From an uncultured Bacteroidota bacterium (GTDB lineage Bacteria; Bacteroidota; Bacteroidia; Bacteroidales; UBA12077), in assembly GCA_913055635.1 (NCBI GenBank), contig CAJXLK010000015.1:1-64000 (forward strand): a DNA stretch of 64,000 nucleotides, in the 5' to 3' direction. Of this stretch, positions 52,957-61,592 are shown in pieces. The stretch's first letter is position 1. Every line of letters begins with the position of its first letter. The notes under the pieces were generated by a model. That model had not been told where the DNA came from. It was given only the letters and a program-made list of their open reading frames with translations, and made no database searches. A program made the position numbers and the translations under genes.

Positions 52957-55398
52957 TTACTCATAGCGCAGGCTTTGGACCGGGTTGGTTTGGGCGGCCT
53001 TATAAGCTTGTTGAAATACGGTCCATTGCGCGATAAAAAGGGCCAGGAGGGAGGCCAGTACAAAATAACCGGGCTGTAAGTCAACATGGTAAGCAAAATT
53101 TTGCAGCCACCGCTTCAAGAGCAGGTAGGTCAGGGGCCAGGCCATGAGGTTTGAAATGAGCACCCATTTAAGGAACTGGCCCGACAACATCAGGATGATG
53201 CGCGAAGAGGAGGCCCCGACAGCCTTTCTTATGCCTATTTCTTTGGTTTTTCGTTCGGTCATAAAAGCGGCGAGAGCAAAAAGTCCCATTGATGCAATCA
53301 CTACAGCCAGTATAGAAAAAACAGTGAACAGTTTTTTCATCCGCAGTTCTTTGCGGTATCCTTGTTGGTAAAGCTGATCAACAAAACGGTAGCGAAAAGG
53401 GAAATCAGGGAGCATTCGGGCGAATTTTGACTGCACCGAGGAAATTTTCCGGCTGGTTTGCCCGGGGGAAAGGCGCACAAATAAGTGGTTCAGATGATTT
53501 TGCTGATGGGTGAGGATCAATGGTCTGATAGGAGTTTGAAGGGGTTGATAGTGAAAATTTTTGACCACCCCTACGATGATGCCTTCTTGTTTGCCTTTCA
53601 GCAGGGTTTGGATCAGGGGTGTGCCGATGGCTTTGCGGGCATTTTCCAGACCGAGTTTTTTCAGGGCTGCTTCGTTAATGATATATGCCCCGGCTTTATT
53701 TCCGCGGTAATCCCTGGAAAAATTGCGGCCGGCAGCCATCGTAATGTTTAGGGTAGGGATGAAGCCGGCTCCTATATCGATCATGATAAAGTCTTCGTTG
53801 TCCTTCTCGGGCCTTCCCTTTACCCGGAACATCCCATCGCCGTATTCTTTTTCTCCCAGGTTGGAGCTGGCCAGGGCCACATTTGATACATCTACCGATT
53901 TTTTCAACTCCTGGCTGATGGTCGTCATATTTTTTCGGAACTGCTGGTCGTTGGATTGGATCACCATAACCCGTTGTTGGTTGAATCCCATATCTTTATC
54001 AATCATATAATTGAGCTGGTTGTTCATGGTAAACACGGATATGAGCAGGGCTACAGTAATGGCAAACTGAAGGATAACAAGGGTTTTCCTTACCATCGCC
54101 GAACCTCTTCCTTGCGAGGCCTTATCTGATTGATTCATCAATGTGGCCGGTGGATAGGAGGAAGTGTAGAGGGCGGGGTAAATACCGGCTAATCCCCCGA
54201 GCCCCCCGGCCAGAAGCAACAGATAGACCAGGATTTGCGGATCAGCCAGGTAGCCGATGCTCAGCTCCTTACCGAGAAAAGCATTGAAAAACGGCAATGC
54301 TGTTTCCACCGCAATCATTGAAAGAACAAGGGCAATAACCGAGAGAATCACCGATTCGGCGATGAACTGTATAATAATGCGGCTGCGCCCGGCACCGAAA
54401 ACTTTTCTAAGGCCTACTTCTTTGGAGCGGGAAAGCGACCGCGCAGTGGAAAGATTGATGTAGTTCATCCCGGCAATGATCAAGACGATCAGGGCAATCG
54501 CCATGGCCGTGTAGATCTTGTTGATGTCACCGCTCGGACCAATGGAATAATTCAGGTCAGGGTGAAGATATATATCGGTTAAGGGTTGCAGGTAGAGTTT
54601 GAGCACTTGATTGATGTCGGCATCCTCGCCAACAATGCGCCTCAAATCGGCACTCATATATTTATCGAGGAAATCGGGAAATTGCGATTCGAGCTGTTTG
54701 ATATCGGTTCCCGGCTGAACTTTAACATAGGAGTAGAGGTAGTTGCCCATCCAGGTATCCAGATAGCGGGCAGGGGCAATGCTTTTGGCGGTTTGATAAG
54801 AGACTACGATGTCCGTCTGAAGATGGGAGCTTTCCGGGATAGGCTCCATGATTCCCGTTATCGTCAGTGTAACGGTACTGTCCAACAACTGGGCCTGGAG
54901 GGGTTCGCCAATAACCCGCCGGGTTCCGAAATATTTACGGGCGGCTTTCTCGGTTAAAACCACTGTATTTGGTGAATGTAATGCTTCTGCTGCTGTGCCT
55001 TCTTCTAACGGGAAGCTGAACATGGTGAAGAAGGATGAATCGGCCATATAGACCTCCTGTTGATGATACTTTTGGCGGTGGTCCCGAAGCATGCCCCTGA
55101 CCGGCCAGATCCTTACGAACTCGTCTATCGCCGAATAAGTGCCGGCCATAACTTCGGGAATCAAATTGTTGGTATGGGGTAGCTTGTGTTCTCCCCCGTC
55201 CATCATTCCTTTCCTTTCAATGCGATAGATCTGCCCGGCGTTTTTATGGAACCGGTCAAAACTTAGCTCGTGGCGTATATATATGCCGGTGAGAATAACT
55301 GCTGTTAGCCCAATGGTTAAACCTGCCGTATTGATAATTGATAAGGTGCGGTTTTTCAATAGGTAACGGATGGTGGTTTTGATGAAATTTGTAAGCAT
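52957..55398 (-). CDS. FtsX/MacB-type ABC transporter permease
   Basis: An 813-residue member of the same permease family: INTAGLTIGLTAVILTGIYIRHELSFDRF at the N terminus, coupling segments SKEVGLRKVFGAGRSR (~340) and TKEIGIRKAVGASSSR (~725), and the ending NPVQSLRYE. It is the promoter-proximal gene of the minus-strand pair and is divergent from the NtrC-type regulator at 55742, across a gap that contains two direct repeats and a palindrome. Control by that regulator is a reasonable inference. Confidence 0.88.
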   Translation of the reverse strand: MLTNFIKTTIRYLLKNRTLSIINTAGLTIGLTAVILTGIYIRHELSFDRFHKNAGQIYRIERKGMMDGGEHKLPHTNNLIPEVMAGTYSAIDEFVRIWPVRGMLRDHRQKYHQQEVYMADSSFFTMFSFPLEEGTAAEALHSPNTVVLTEKAARKYFGTRRVIGEPLQAQLLDSTVTLTITGIMEPIPESSHLQTDIVVSYQTAKSIAPARYLDTWMGNYLYSYVKVQPGTDIKQLESQFPDFLDKYMSADLRRIVGEDADINQVLKLYLQPLTDIYLHPDLNYSIGPSGDINKIYTAMAIALIVLIIAGMNYINLSTARSLSRSKEVGLRKVFGAGRSRIIIQFIAESVILSVIALVLSMIAVETALPFFNAFLGKELSIGYLADPQILVYLLLLAGGLGGLAGIYPALYTSSYPPATLMNQSDKASQGRGSAMVRKTLVILQFAITVALLISVFTMNNQLNYMIDKDMGFNQQRVMVIQSNDQQFRKNMTTISQELKKSVDVSNVALASSNLGEKEYGDGMFRVKGRPEKDNEDFIMIDIGAGFIPTLNITMAAGRNFSRDYRGNKAGAYIINEAALKKLGLENARKAIGTPLIQTLLKGKQEGIIVGVVKNFHYQPLQTPIRPLILTHQQNHLNHLFVRLSPGQTSRKISSVQSKFARMLPDFPFRYRFVDQLYQQGYRKELRMKKLFTVFSILAVVIASMGLFALAAFMTERKTKEIGIRKAVGASSSRIILMLSGQFLKWVLISNLMAWPLTYLLLKRWLQNFAYHVDLQPGYFVLASLLALFIAQWTVFQQAYKAAQTNPVQSLRYE

Positions 55399-55485
55399 GA
55401 GATGGGATTTTGAATTAAAAATGTGTTTGCTTCAGTTCGTGATGATTCCCTTCAGGTATAAGGGGGCTAATTGTTTGGCCGTCCT

Positions 55486-55603
55486 CTGTCCGGTTATAAG
55501 TGGTACTTTTATTTTGACATTTGGTGCAAGGGGCTCAATTATTAGACCTGGTCTGTCCGATTATAAGTGGTACTCTTGATGTGCCATTGGGTGCAAGGGG
55601 CTC
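55486..55603. repeat. two ~51-bp direct repeats in the divergent promoter region
   Basis: Copies at 55486-55536 and 55553-55603 (offset 67 bp). Both contain CTGTCCGRTTATAAGTGG, TACTYTT and GGTGCAAGGGGCTC. They lie 90-205 bp upstream of the permease start, a distance suited to activator sites, but they could equally be one more tandem duplication. Confidence 0.8.
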
Positions 55604-55683
55604 CCTATGTCCTGAAATCAATTAATATGCCATTTTATTTATTTTTCTGAATTCATGTGTCTTATGGAATTTATTTGGGATCA

Positions 55684-55701
55684 TTTACACTGGTGTGTAA
55701 A
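55684..55701. promoter_or_regulatory. inverted repeat TTTACAC-TGGT-GTGTAAA
   Basis: A perfect 7-bp inverted repeat with a 4-bp centre, 40 bp before the start codon of the NtrC-type regulator. Size and position suit a dimeric DNA-binding protein, possibly the regulator itself. Confidence 0.6.
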
Positions 55702-55741
55702 TTTTTTTTACTTTTAGGTAAAAATTTTTGACCCTTGCCTT

Positions 55742-57151
55742 ATGGAATCCCATGGCCATATACTGATCGTGGATGACGATCGTGGTGTTTTAAGATCCCT
55801 GGAGATACTGCTTGGAGAAGAGTTCAAACGGGTGAGCACCCTTTCCAATCCGAATCTGATACCTGGTTACATTTCTGATTATGCACCGGATGTGGTTTTG
55901 CTGGATATGAATTTTTCAGCGGGCCGTCACAGCGGCAATGAAGGGATCTATTGGCTGCGTGAGATACGCAGTCGGGATGAGGAGGCGGTGGTAGTACTTT
56001 TCACCGCATACGGGGATGTAGAACTGGCGGTAAAAGCCATGAAAGAAGGGGCCATGGATTTTGTGGTCAAGCCCTGGAACAACGAGCGATTGATCACCAC
56101 CCTTCAAACCGCGCTAAAGTTAAAACAAAGCCAGCATGAGGTAAAAGATTTGAACCGCCGGAAGGCATCGTTGAGTCAGGAGTTGAACCGGAAGGGTTCT
56201 GAGATTATTGGTCGATCGCCGGGTATGAAGCAGGTGATGCGGATGGTTGAGAAAGTGGCGGCCACCGAGGCCAATGTTTTGATCACCGGCGAGAATGGTA
56301 CGGGGAAAGAGCTTGTTGCCAGGGAATTGCATCGTCGCTCCGCCCGCAAGGATGAGCCTTTGATCACGGTTGATTTGACCTCGGTGAATGAATCCCTTTT
56401 CGAAAGCGAGTTGTTTGGTCATGTAAAGGGGGCTTTCACCGATGCCAAAACCGATCGCACAGGGCGTCTGGAGACTGCCTCAGGCGGCACCCTTTTTTTG
56501 GATGAGATCGCCAATCTGCCGCGGCATTTGCAGGCCAAGATGCTGACTGTTTTGCAGAACCGTCAGATCACACCGGTCGGCTCCAGTCAGTCCAAACCTA
56601 TTGATGTGCGGCTGATTTGTGCCACCAACAAGGACATTTCCCGGATGATTGAGTCCGGTAACTTCCGCGATGATCTGTTCTATCGCATCAATACCATTCA
56701 GATATCCCTGCCGCCGCTGCGCGAGCGCCGTGGAGATATCGAGCTGTTGGCTGATTATTACCTCCGGCAGTACCGGCATAAATACAATAAGCCCGGCCTG
56801 CGCATTGATGCGCGGGCGCTGGAGAAGCTCCGGCAGTATCACTGGCCGGGCAATGTCCGTGAATTACGCCATGCAGTGGAAAAAGCCGTCATTCTCACCG
56901 AAAATCAGCAAATTGGGGCCGGCGATTTCTTTTTCCATCAAAACACCCACCATGAGGAAGGTGCGGATGAATGGCCCCTGAAATTTGAAGATATTGAAAA
57001 AAAAGCCATCCTGCGCGCCCTCGATAACAATGGGGGCAAGATGACCGATGCGGCCCGGGAACTGGGTATTACCCGCCAAACCCTGCACAACAAAATCAAA
57101 CGCTATAACCTGAAGCCTTCGGATAAAACCCATGATCCGGGTGTCCATTGA
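55742..57151 (+). CDS. NtrC-family sigma-54-dependent response regulator
   Basis: A 469-residue paralogue of the regulator at 21.8-23.2 kb. Receiver domain (~7-125) with VDDD, Asp in LLDMNFSAG and the conserved VVKPWN; AAA+ domain (~160-395) with GENGTGKE, GAFTDA for sigma-54, GTLFLDEIA; Fis-type helix-turn-helix at the end (KMTDAARELGITRQTLHNKIKRY). It is followed 184 bp later by its kinase gene and is divergent from a permease gene. Here the KP motif of the receiver is intact. Confidence 0.94.
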   Translation: MESHGHILIVDDDRGVLRSLEILLGEEFKRVSTLSNPNLIPGYISDYAPDVVLLDMNFSAGRHSGNEGIYWLREIRSRDEEAVVVLFTAYGDVELAVKAMKEGAMDFVVKPWNNERLITTLQTALKLKQSQHEVKDLNRRKASLSQELNRKGSEIIGRSPGMKQVMRMVEKVAATEANVLITGENGTGKELVARELHRRSARKDEPLITVDLTSVNESLFESELFGHVKGAFTDAKTDRTGRLETASGGTLFLDEIANLPRHLQAKMLTVLQNRQITPVGSSQSKPIDVRLICATNKDISRMIESGNFRDDLFYRINTIQISLPPLRERRGDIELLADYYLRQYRHKYNKPGLRIDARALEKLRQYHWPGNVRELRHAVEKAVILTENQQIGAGDFFFHQNTHHEEGADEWPLKFEDIEKKAILRALDNNGGKMTDAARELGITRQTLHNKIKRYNLKPSDKTHDPGVH

Positions 57152-57335
57152 AATTGGACCCAAAATCGGGTGGGATCAATGCTTCCTAAAATTCCCTGTT
57201 AAACAGATGATACAGCTGCCCTTTAAAATTTGAACTGACCCCGCAATCCCGCTTAAGCAGGAAACGCGTCAATCGTTTTTATAAGAGCCCAACGTTCCTA
57301 TTTTCCATGAGCACAAACTGATAAATACAGAGCCG

Positions 57336-59282
57336 ATGATCCGACGAAAATTTTATTTGGCCGTTGTGGTGCGCATCCTCATCATGGTGGCAGCCTCCCT
57401 TGCCTTTGCCTTCAGCATTCATCAGTATGAGCGGGCCTTTACCACCCTGGGAGCCGCTTTGGTTATGGCCGGTACCGGCTATGACCTGGTGCGCATCACC
57501 AACCGGTTCAATCGCAATATGGCCTCCTTTTTCGAGGCCCTCAAGCATGAGGATCATGGCTTTGGTGTCAGCAAAGCCTTCAGTGTGCCGGGTTATCCGG
57601 TGCTCTCGGGTTATATGAATGAATTGAGCCGGCAATTTTCTGAGCTCCATGCCACCAACCAGATTCAGGTTCAGTTTATGAACAGCCTCCTTGAGCATGT
57701 TCCGGTCGGTGTGGTGGCGGTGGAAAAAAACGGGAAGGTTCTGGTTTTTAACCGGCCAGCCCAGAAGTTGCTCCATATCCACCGCATTGCCCATTGGGAC
57801 GCACTTAGGGAAAAATATCCTGCCCTCCATGGGTTATCCAACCGGTTGAAGCCTGGTGATCGCCGGATGATCAAACTGACAGTGGATCAGCAGTTGAAAC
57901 ATTTGAGCCTGGAGGCCGGTTTTTTTGCCTCACCCGAAAAGCAGGTGCGGATCTATTCCATCCAGGATGTAGGCCGGGAGGTAAGTGAAGCGGAAATGAA
58001 GACCTGGCAGCAGTTGATCCGTGTTTTAACCCATGAAATCAACAATTCCATTTCACCCATCTATTCCCTTTCCGATGCCCTTCAGAAACAGTTAAACAAC
58101 AAACTTTCACAACCGGGCGGATCCACTTCCCGGGCGGCGAAAAATGGCCGGCCGGGAGATACTCCAGGTGCCTCTGGTTCGTATACCTGGGGATCCAGGT
58201 CGATGCTTCAGGCGGAGGCCGATGGATTGGCTGAATCCGGTGAATCCGACCAATCAACTGAATCCTATGAATCTGGCGGATCAGCTGAATCAGATGGATC
58301 CGCTGAGGCGGGCAAATTAGCTGAATCCGGCGAATCAGCTAAATCAACCGAAACCGGTGAAACCGGCGCATTTGGTAGATTTGATGAAACCGGTGAAACC
58401 GGCGCATTTGGTAGATTTGATGAAACCGGTGAAACCGGCGCATTTGGTGAATCAGATGACACTCGTGAATCTGATCCATCGGGTGAAAAGCCCGACCCGG
58501 CCACCCGGTTTTTGAGGGATAGGATGATCGGCGGGCTCGAGGTGATCCGCTCGCGCAGCGAGGGCTTGTTGGGATTTGTCGAAAAGTTCCGCAGCCTCAC
58601 CCCCAAAGGATCCCTTCACCCGGAAACCTTCCGGGTCAGCGACCTTTTTTACCGCGTTCGCATCCTCATGGGCGAAGAGCTGGCCAATGCAGGAAAAACC
58701 GGTTCTGCTGACCGATCTGGCAGCACCCGGGACCCATCTGGCAGCACCCGAGACCGATCTGGCAGTTCCTCTAACGAATCCGGTCATTCTTCTAACGGCT
58801 CTGAGTGCCCTGCCAATGCATCAGGTATATCCCCGACCGGCGCCGGGAGTTCTTCGGATCAATACGGGGAGGACCCAGACCCTTTTTCACGATCCTTGCC
58901 CGGAAAGGAGATCATCCTGACTTATTCGGTTTATCCCGAATCGTTGCAGTTATATGCCGATCAGCGGCTGGTCGAACAAATCCTGATCAACCTGGTCAAG
59001 AATGCCCGCCAGGCCCTGGAGGAGATGGAAGGGCCGGACAAAGGCCGGATCACGATGAAGGCTTTTAAGGAGCAGGACCATATCCTGTTGCAGGTCTCCG
59101 ATAACGGCCCCGGCATCCCGGCCGAAGAGCAGGACCAGGTCTTCGTCCCCTTTTACACCACCCGCCGGCAGGGCTCCGGCATCGGGCTGAGCCTCTCGCG
59201 CCAGATCATGCGCATGCACACAGGCAGCATCTCCCTCCACTCCCAACCCGACCAGGGCTCCACCTTTATCCTGAAATTTTGA
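57336..59282 (+). CDS. NtrY-like sensor histidine kinase with two repeat inserts
   Basis: A 648-residue kinase homologous throughout to the one at 20.1-21.8 kb. Two spans (~8-50), PAS-like region (~110-215), H-box RVLTHEINNSISPI with His233 (same position as in its paralogue), N-box LINLVKNARQA (~550-560), G1 DNGPGIP, F-box FVPFYTTR, G2 GSGIGLSLS. Insert 1 (~258-388) sits in the loop between the two DHp helices and is Ser/Glu/Gly-rich, with three 12-residue units TGETGAFGRFDE-like. Insert 2 (~452-522) lies before the N-box and is made of RSGSTRD-like heptads. The N-box to G1 stretch, where its paralogue has its insert, is of normal length. Confidence 0.9.
   Translation: MIRRKFYLAVVVRILIMVAASLAFAFSIHQYERAFTTLGAALVMAGTGYDLVRITNRFNRNMASFFEALKHEDHGFGVSKAFSVPGYPVLSGYMNELSRQFSELHATNQIQVQFMNSLLEHVPVGVVAVEKNGKVLVFNRPAQKLLHIHRIAHWDALREKYPALHGLSNRLKPGDRRMIKLTVDQQLKHLSLEAGFFASPEKQVRIYSIQDVGREVSEAEMKTWQQLIRVLTHEINNSISPIYSLSDALQKQLNNKLSQPGGSTSRAAKNGRPGDTPGASGSYTWGSRSMLQAEADGLAESGESDQSTESYESGGSAESDGSAEAGKLAESGESAKSTETGETGAFGRFDETGETGAFGRFDETGETGAFGESDDTRESDPSGEKPDPATRFLRDRMIGGLEVIRSRSEGLLGFVEKFRSLTPKGSLHPETFRVSDLFYRVRILMGEELANAGKTGSADRSGSTRDPSGSTRDRSGSSSNESGHSSNGSECPANASGISPTGAGSSSDQYGEDPDPFSRSLPGKEIILTYSVYPESLQLYADQRLVEQILINLVKNARQALEEMEGPDKGRITMKAFKEQDHILLQVSDNGPGIPAEEQDQVFVPFYTTRRQGSGIGLSLSRQIMRMHTGSISLHSQPDQGSTFILKF
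58353..58460 (+). repeat. 36-bp in-frame repeat inside the kinase gene
   Basis: Three units (58353-58388, 58389-58424, 58425-58460), each encoding TGETGAFG plus four residues; the first two are identical at protein level. Each begins ACCGGTGAAACCGGCGCATT. They sit in a longer stretch (from ~58215) of looser Glu-Ser-Gly repeats. Confidence 0.93.
58713..58838 (+). repeat. 21-bp in-frame repeat inside the kinase gene
   Basis: Six heptapeptide units (residues 460-501), the first three nearly identical (RSGSTRD, PSGSTRD, RSGSSSN) and the rest diverging. It is a second, independent array in the same gene, just before the ATP-binding domain. Confidence 0.88.
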
Positions 59283-59361
59283 TGTTACCCCGGTGAACCC
59301 TGGGCTTTGTCTGATTGTTGGTTAAGAGGACCCATCTGTTTTAATTTGGTTTAAATAAAAT

Positions 59362-59369
59362 TATCTTTG
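59362..59369 (+). promoter_or_regulatory. possible -7 box upstream of the PSP1-domain gene
   Basis: TATCTTTG matches TAnnTTTG, about 150 bp before the start codon. A TTTG at 59345-59348 is too close (13 bp) to be an ideal -33. Confidence 0.4.
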
Positions 59370-59516
59370 CAGCGGTGGGCCATAAAACCATCCCTTCTAT
59401 CGTAAAGGAGTTGAAGGTTCCATTTTACAGGTTGGTTGATTTTGACCTTCAAGATCATCACCCTGGCGATCAACCTTCTTAGACCCTGTCAATGAACTCA
59501 ATATACCAGTTGCCCT

Positions 59517-60812
59517 ATGGATCAGCAGACAAAAGGCGATCAGCAACGTGACCAGCAGGACTGGCAGCGTAATGCACACAGCCACCGGCAAGTCGGTAAG
59601 CAGCACGATCAGCAATCAGAACCATTACTTGATCAGCAATGGGGCGATCAACCTGAGCAACAACCCCGGCAACACCACCCACAATCCAGTCAGCCCTATG
59701 ACAGGCTATCCGATCATCACGATATGTATCAGCAGGTGCGGGATTATTTCAACCGGCACCTTAAACTGGGCACCCGCAACTGGCTCAGTGACATCCACGA
59801 CCCCTCCGACGGGAGCACCATCGTAGAGGTGCGTTTTAAAAACACCCGCAAACAATTTTGCGACAACGCCGAAGGCCTCGATTTGCAGCAGGGAGATGTG
59901 GTGGCCGTGGAAGCGCCTACCGGCCATGACATAGGTTTGGTCTCGCTTACAGGATATCTCGCTCAAAAACAATTTAAACGCAAGATCCGCCAGAAGAAAA
60001 AGTACAAATTTCCCCTTATCTATCGCAAGGCAAGGCCTTCGGATATTGAAAAATGGCGCCGGGCCAAAAGCCGGGAGATAGCCATCCGCAACCGGGCCCG
60101 CGAAATCGTCCGCCAGCGTGGCATCGAGATGAAAGTCAGTGATGTGGAGGTGCAGGGCGATCACACCAAGGCCATCTTTTATTACCTGGCCGACGGAAGG
60201 GTTGACTTTCGGGAGCTGATCCGCATGTATGCCCGTGAATTTCAACTGAAGGTCGAGATGCGGCAAATAGGAGCCCGCCAGGAAGCCTCCCTGATTGGGG
60301 GGTTGGATACTTCCGGCCGCGAAATATGCGGATCGGCCTGGAAGTGGTATTTTGAATCGGTCAAAATCGCTGCGGCTAAAATACAGCAACTCCCGGCCAA
60401 TGCCCGCAAATTGACCGGCCACTGCGGCAAGCTTAAACCATCGCTGATGTACGAACTCGATACCTACCTGGAAGCCTGGCAACACTTCCCCGAAAAAATA
60501 CCGGTGTTGAAAACCGCCGAAGGCACCTGGTATCCGCAAAAAACCGATGTGTTGCAGCAAAAGGTATGGTATTCCCCATCACCCGACAGCTTTATGAATG
60601 CCGAGGAAGTGCCCCTGCAGCGGCTGCTGTGGATCGCCTGGGAAAACCAGAAGGGGAAACAGCCCCCGCTTCGCCAGGACCAGCCCGCCCAGTCCGGCAG
60701 TGATGCCTTTACATCAGGGTCTTCTGATATTCTCACCAACAAAACCGGGCCAAACAACAAACGCCAAAGAAGGAGAAAAAGCAAATCCTCCAGCCATGCC
60801 CAAAAAAAATAG
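59517..60812 (+). CDS. PSP1-domain protein, RicT/YaaT paralogue lacking cluster cysteines
   Basis: A 431-residue soluble protein. The PSP1 core spans ~90-325: EVRFKNTRKQF, GDVVAVEAPTGHDIGLVSLTG, ADGRVDFRELIRMYAREF, GARQEASLIGGLDTSGREI and GKLKPSLMYELDTYLEA. In RicT/YaaT these last blocks carry the cysteines of an iron-sulphur cluster (CGRxLCC and CGKLKCC types); here only C271 and C303 remain, with Ser266, Gly272, Pro308 and Ser309 in the other places. The N-terminal ~69 residues are Gln/Asp/His-rich (DQQ repeats) instead of the usual Cys-rich leader, and the C terminus is basic. A later start at 59724 is possible. Probably a diverged second copy with a changed role. Confidence 0.85.
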   Translation: MDQQTKGDQQRDQQDWQRNAHSHRQVGKQHDQQSEPLLDQQWGDQPEQQPRQHHPQSSQPYDRLSDHHDMYQQVRDYFNRHLKLGTRNWLSDIHDPSDGSTIVEVRFKNTRKQFCDNAEGLDLQQGDVVAVEAPTGHDIGLVSLTGYLAQKQFKRKIRQKKKYKFPLIYRKARPSDIEKWRRAKSREIAIRNRAREIVRQRGIEMKVSDVEVQGDHTKAIFYYLADGRVDFRELIRMYAREFQLKVEMRQIGARQEASLIGGLDTSGREICGSAWKWYFESVKIAAAKIQQLPANARKLTGHCGKLKPSLMYELDTYLEAWQHFPEKIPVLKTAEGTWYPQKTDVLQQKVWYSPSPDSFMNAEEVPLQRLLWIAWENQKGKQPPLRQDQPAQSGSDAFTSGSSDILTNKTGPNNKRQRRRKSKSSSHAQKK

Positions 60813-60841
60813 CTCCTTCCGGCCAAAGGAGCATAAAAACG

Positions 60842-60908
60842 ACCCCGCTTAGCGGGGTCATTGAACACCCCGCTTAGCGGGGTCACTGAACACCCCGCTT
60901 AGCGGGGT
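60842..60908. repeat. 25-bp-period array of the ACCCCGCTTAGCGGGGT palindrome
   Basis: Three exact copies at 60842-60858, 60867-60883 and 60892-60908, with an 8-bp linker (CATTGAAC / CACTGAAC). They lie between convergent genes and can form hairpins in both directions. A weaker stem GCTCCTT/AAGGAGC precedes them (about 60812-60832). Confidence 0.92.
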
Positions 60909-60935
60909 GTTATTTAAACCCCTTTGCAGGAGCTT

Positions 60936-61592
60936 TTATTTGCTCAGGTTATTGAAGGTTTCTGCCTTCGAATCATTCACTTTTAAGGCAATGGTTTGGT
61001 TGCTCTTCTTGCCGGCCGTCCAGTTGAAGTTCATCTCCTCACAGGTATTCAGGCTTTCGTCCGAATAGGTCCACTCATCACTGGCACCGGTCAATGAGGC
61101 CCAGACCCGAACGGTGCCCGAACTCATCTCATAGGTGGTCGTCTGGCCGGCATCTAAAATTCGCTCATCATTCATGCTGCTGCTGGTGGTCGTTACATCC
61201 ACATACAACCCGTCCTGGCCTGTTTCATTCGAAACATTGATCCAGCCGTAGTCGTCTTCCCCGCATTGTGGCTCCTGAACCGTTAAAGTATACTCCTGGC
61301 AGCTCTCCAGATTCTTGGTCTCTTCCGATGAATGGGAGTTGCGCTCCAGCGACATCCATACCGAAAAACTGCCGGCATCGACTTCATCGTAGGTGGCTTC
61401 TGAGCCATTGGAAATACTTCTTTCTTCCCCGTTTACTTTGACCTGCAGGTCATCAAATCCGGTCTCATTTTTCATGATCACCGTACCGTAATTGTTTACT
61501 TCACAATCGGGTTTTTCTTCTTCCTCCTCGCAAGCAGTAAGCGAAATGAGGAGGGTCATGGCAATTAAACTTAACAGTTTGATTTGTTTCAT
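60936..61592 (-). CDS. small lipoprotein with two internal repeats, unknown function
   Basis: A 218-residue lipoprotein starting at 61592 (MKQIKLLSLIAMTLLISLTAC, Cys21) followed by an acidic tether (EEEEEKPDCE). The mature part holds two related ~75-residue units: C-x-NNYGTVIMKNETGFDDLQVKV...ESCQEYTL and CGEDDYGWINVSNETGQDGLYVDV...NTCEEMNF. Each has a cysteine near both ends, suggesting one disulphide per unit. I do not recognise a family. Confidence 0.75.
   Translation of the reverse strand: MKQIKLLSLIAMTLLISLTACEEEEEKPDCEVNNYGTVIMKNETGFDDLQVKVNGEERSISNGSEATYDEVDAGSFSVWMSLERNSHSSEETKNLESCQEYTLTVQEPQCGEDDYGWINVSNETGQDGLYVDVTTTSSSMNDERILDAGQTTTYEMSSGTVRVWASLTGASDEWTYSDESLNTCEEMNFNWTAGKKSNQTIALKVNDSKAETFNNLSK

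Noticed and set aside
55590..55606. Minus-strand sigma-54 promoter in the repeats upstream of the fourth permease
   Set aside because: The TTGCA part fits, but the GG is one base out of position in one repeat and absent in the other.
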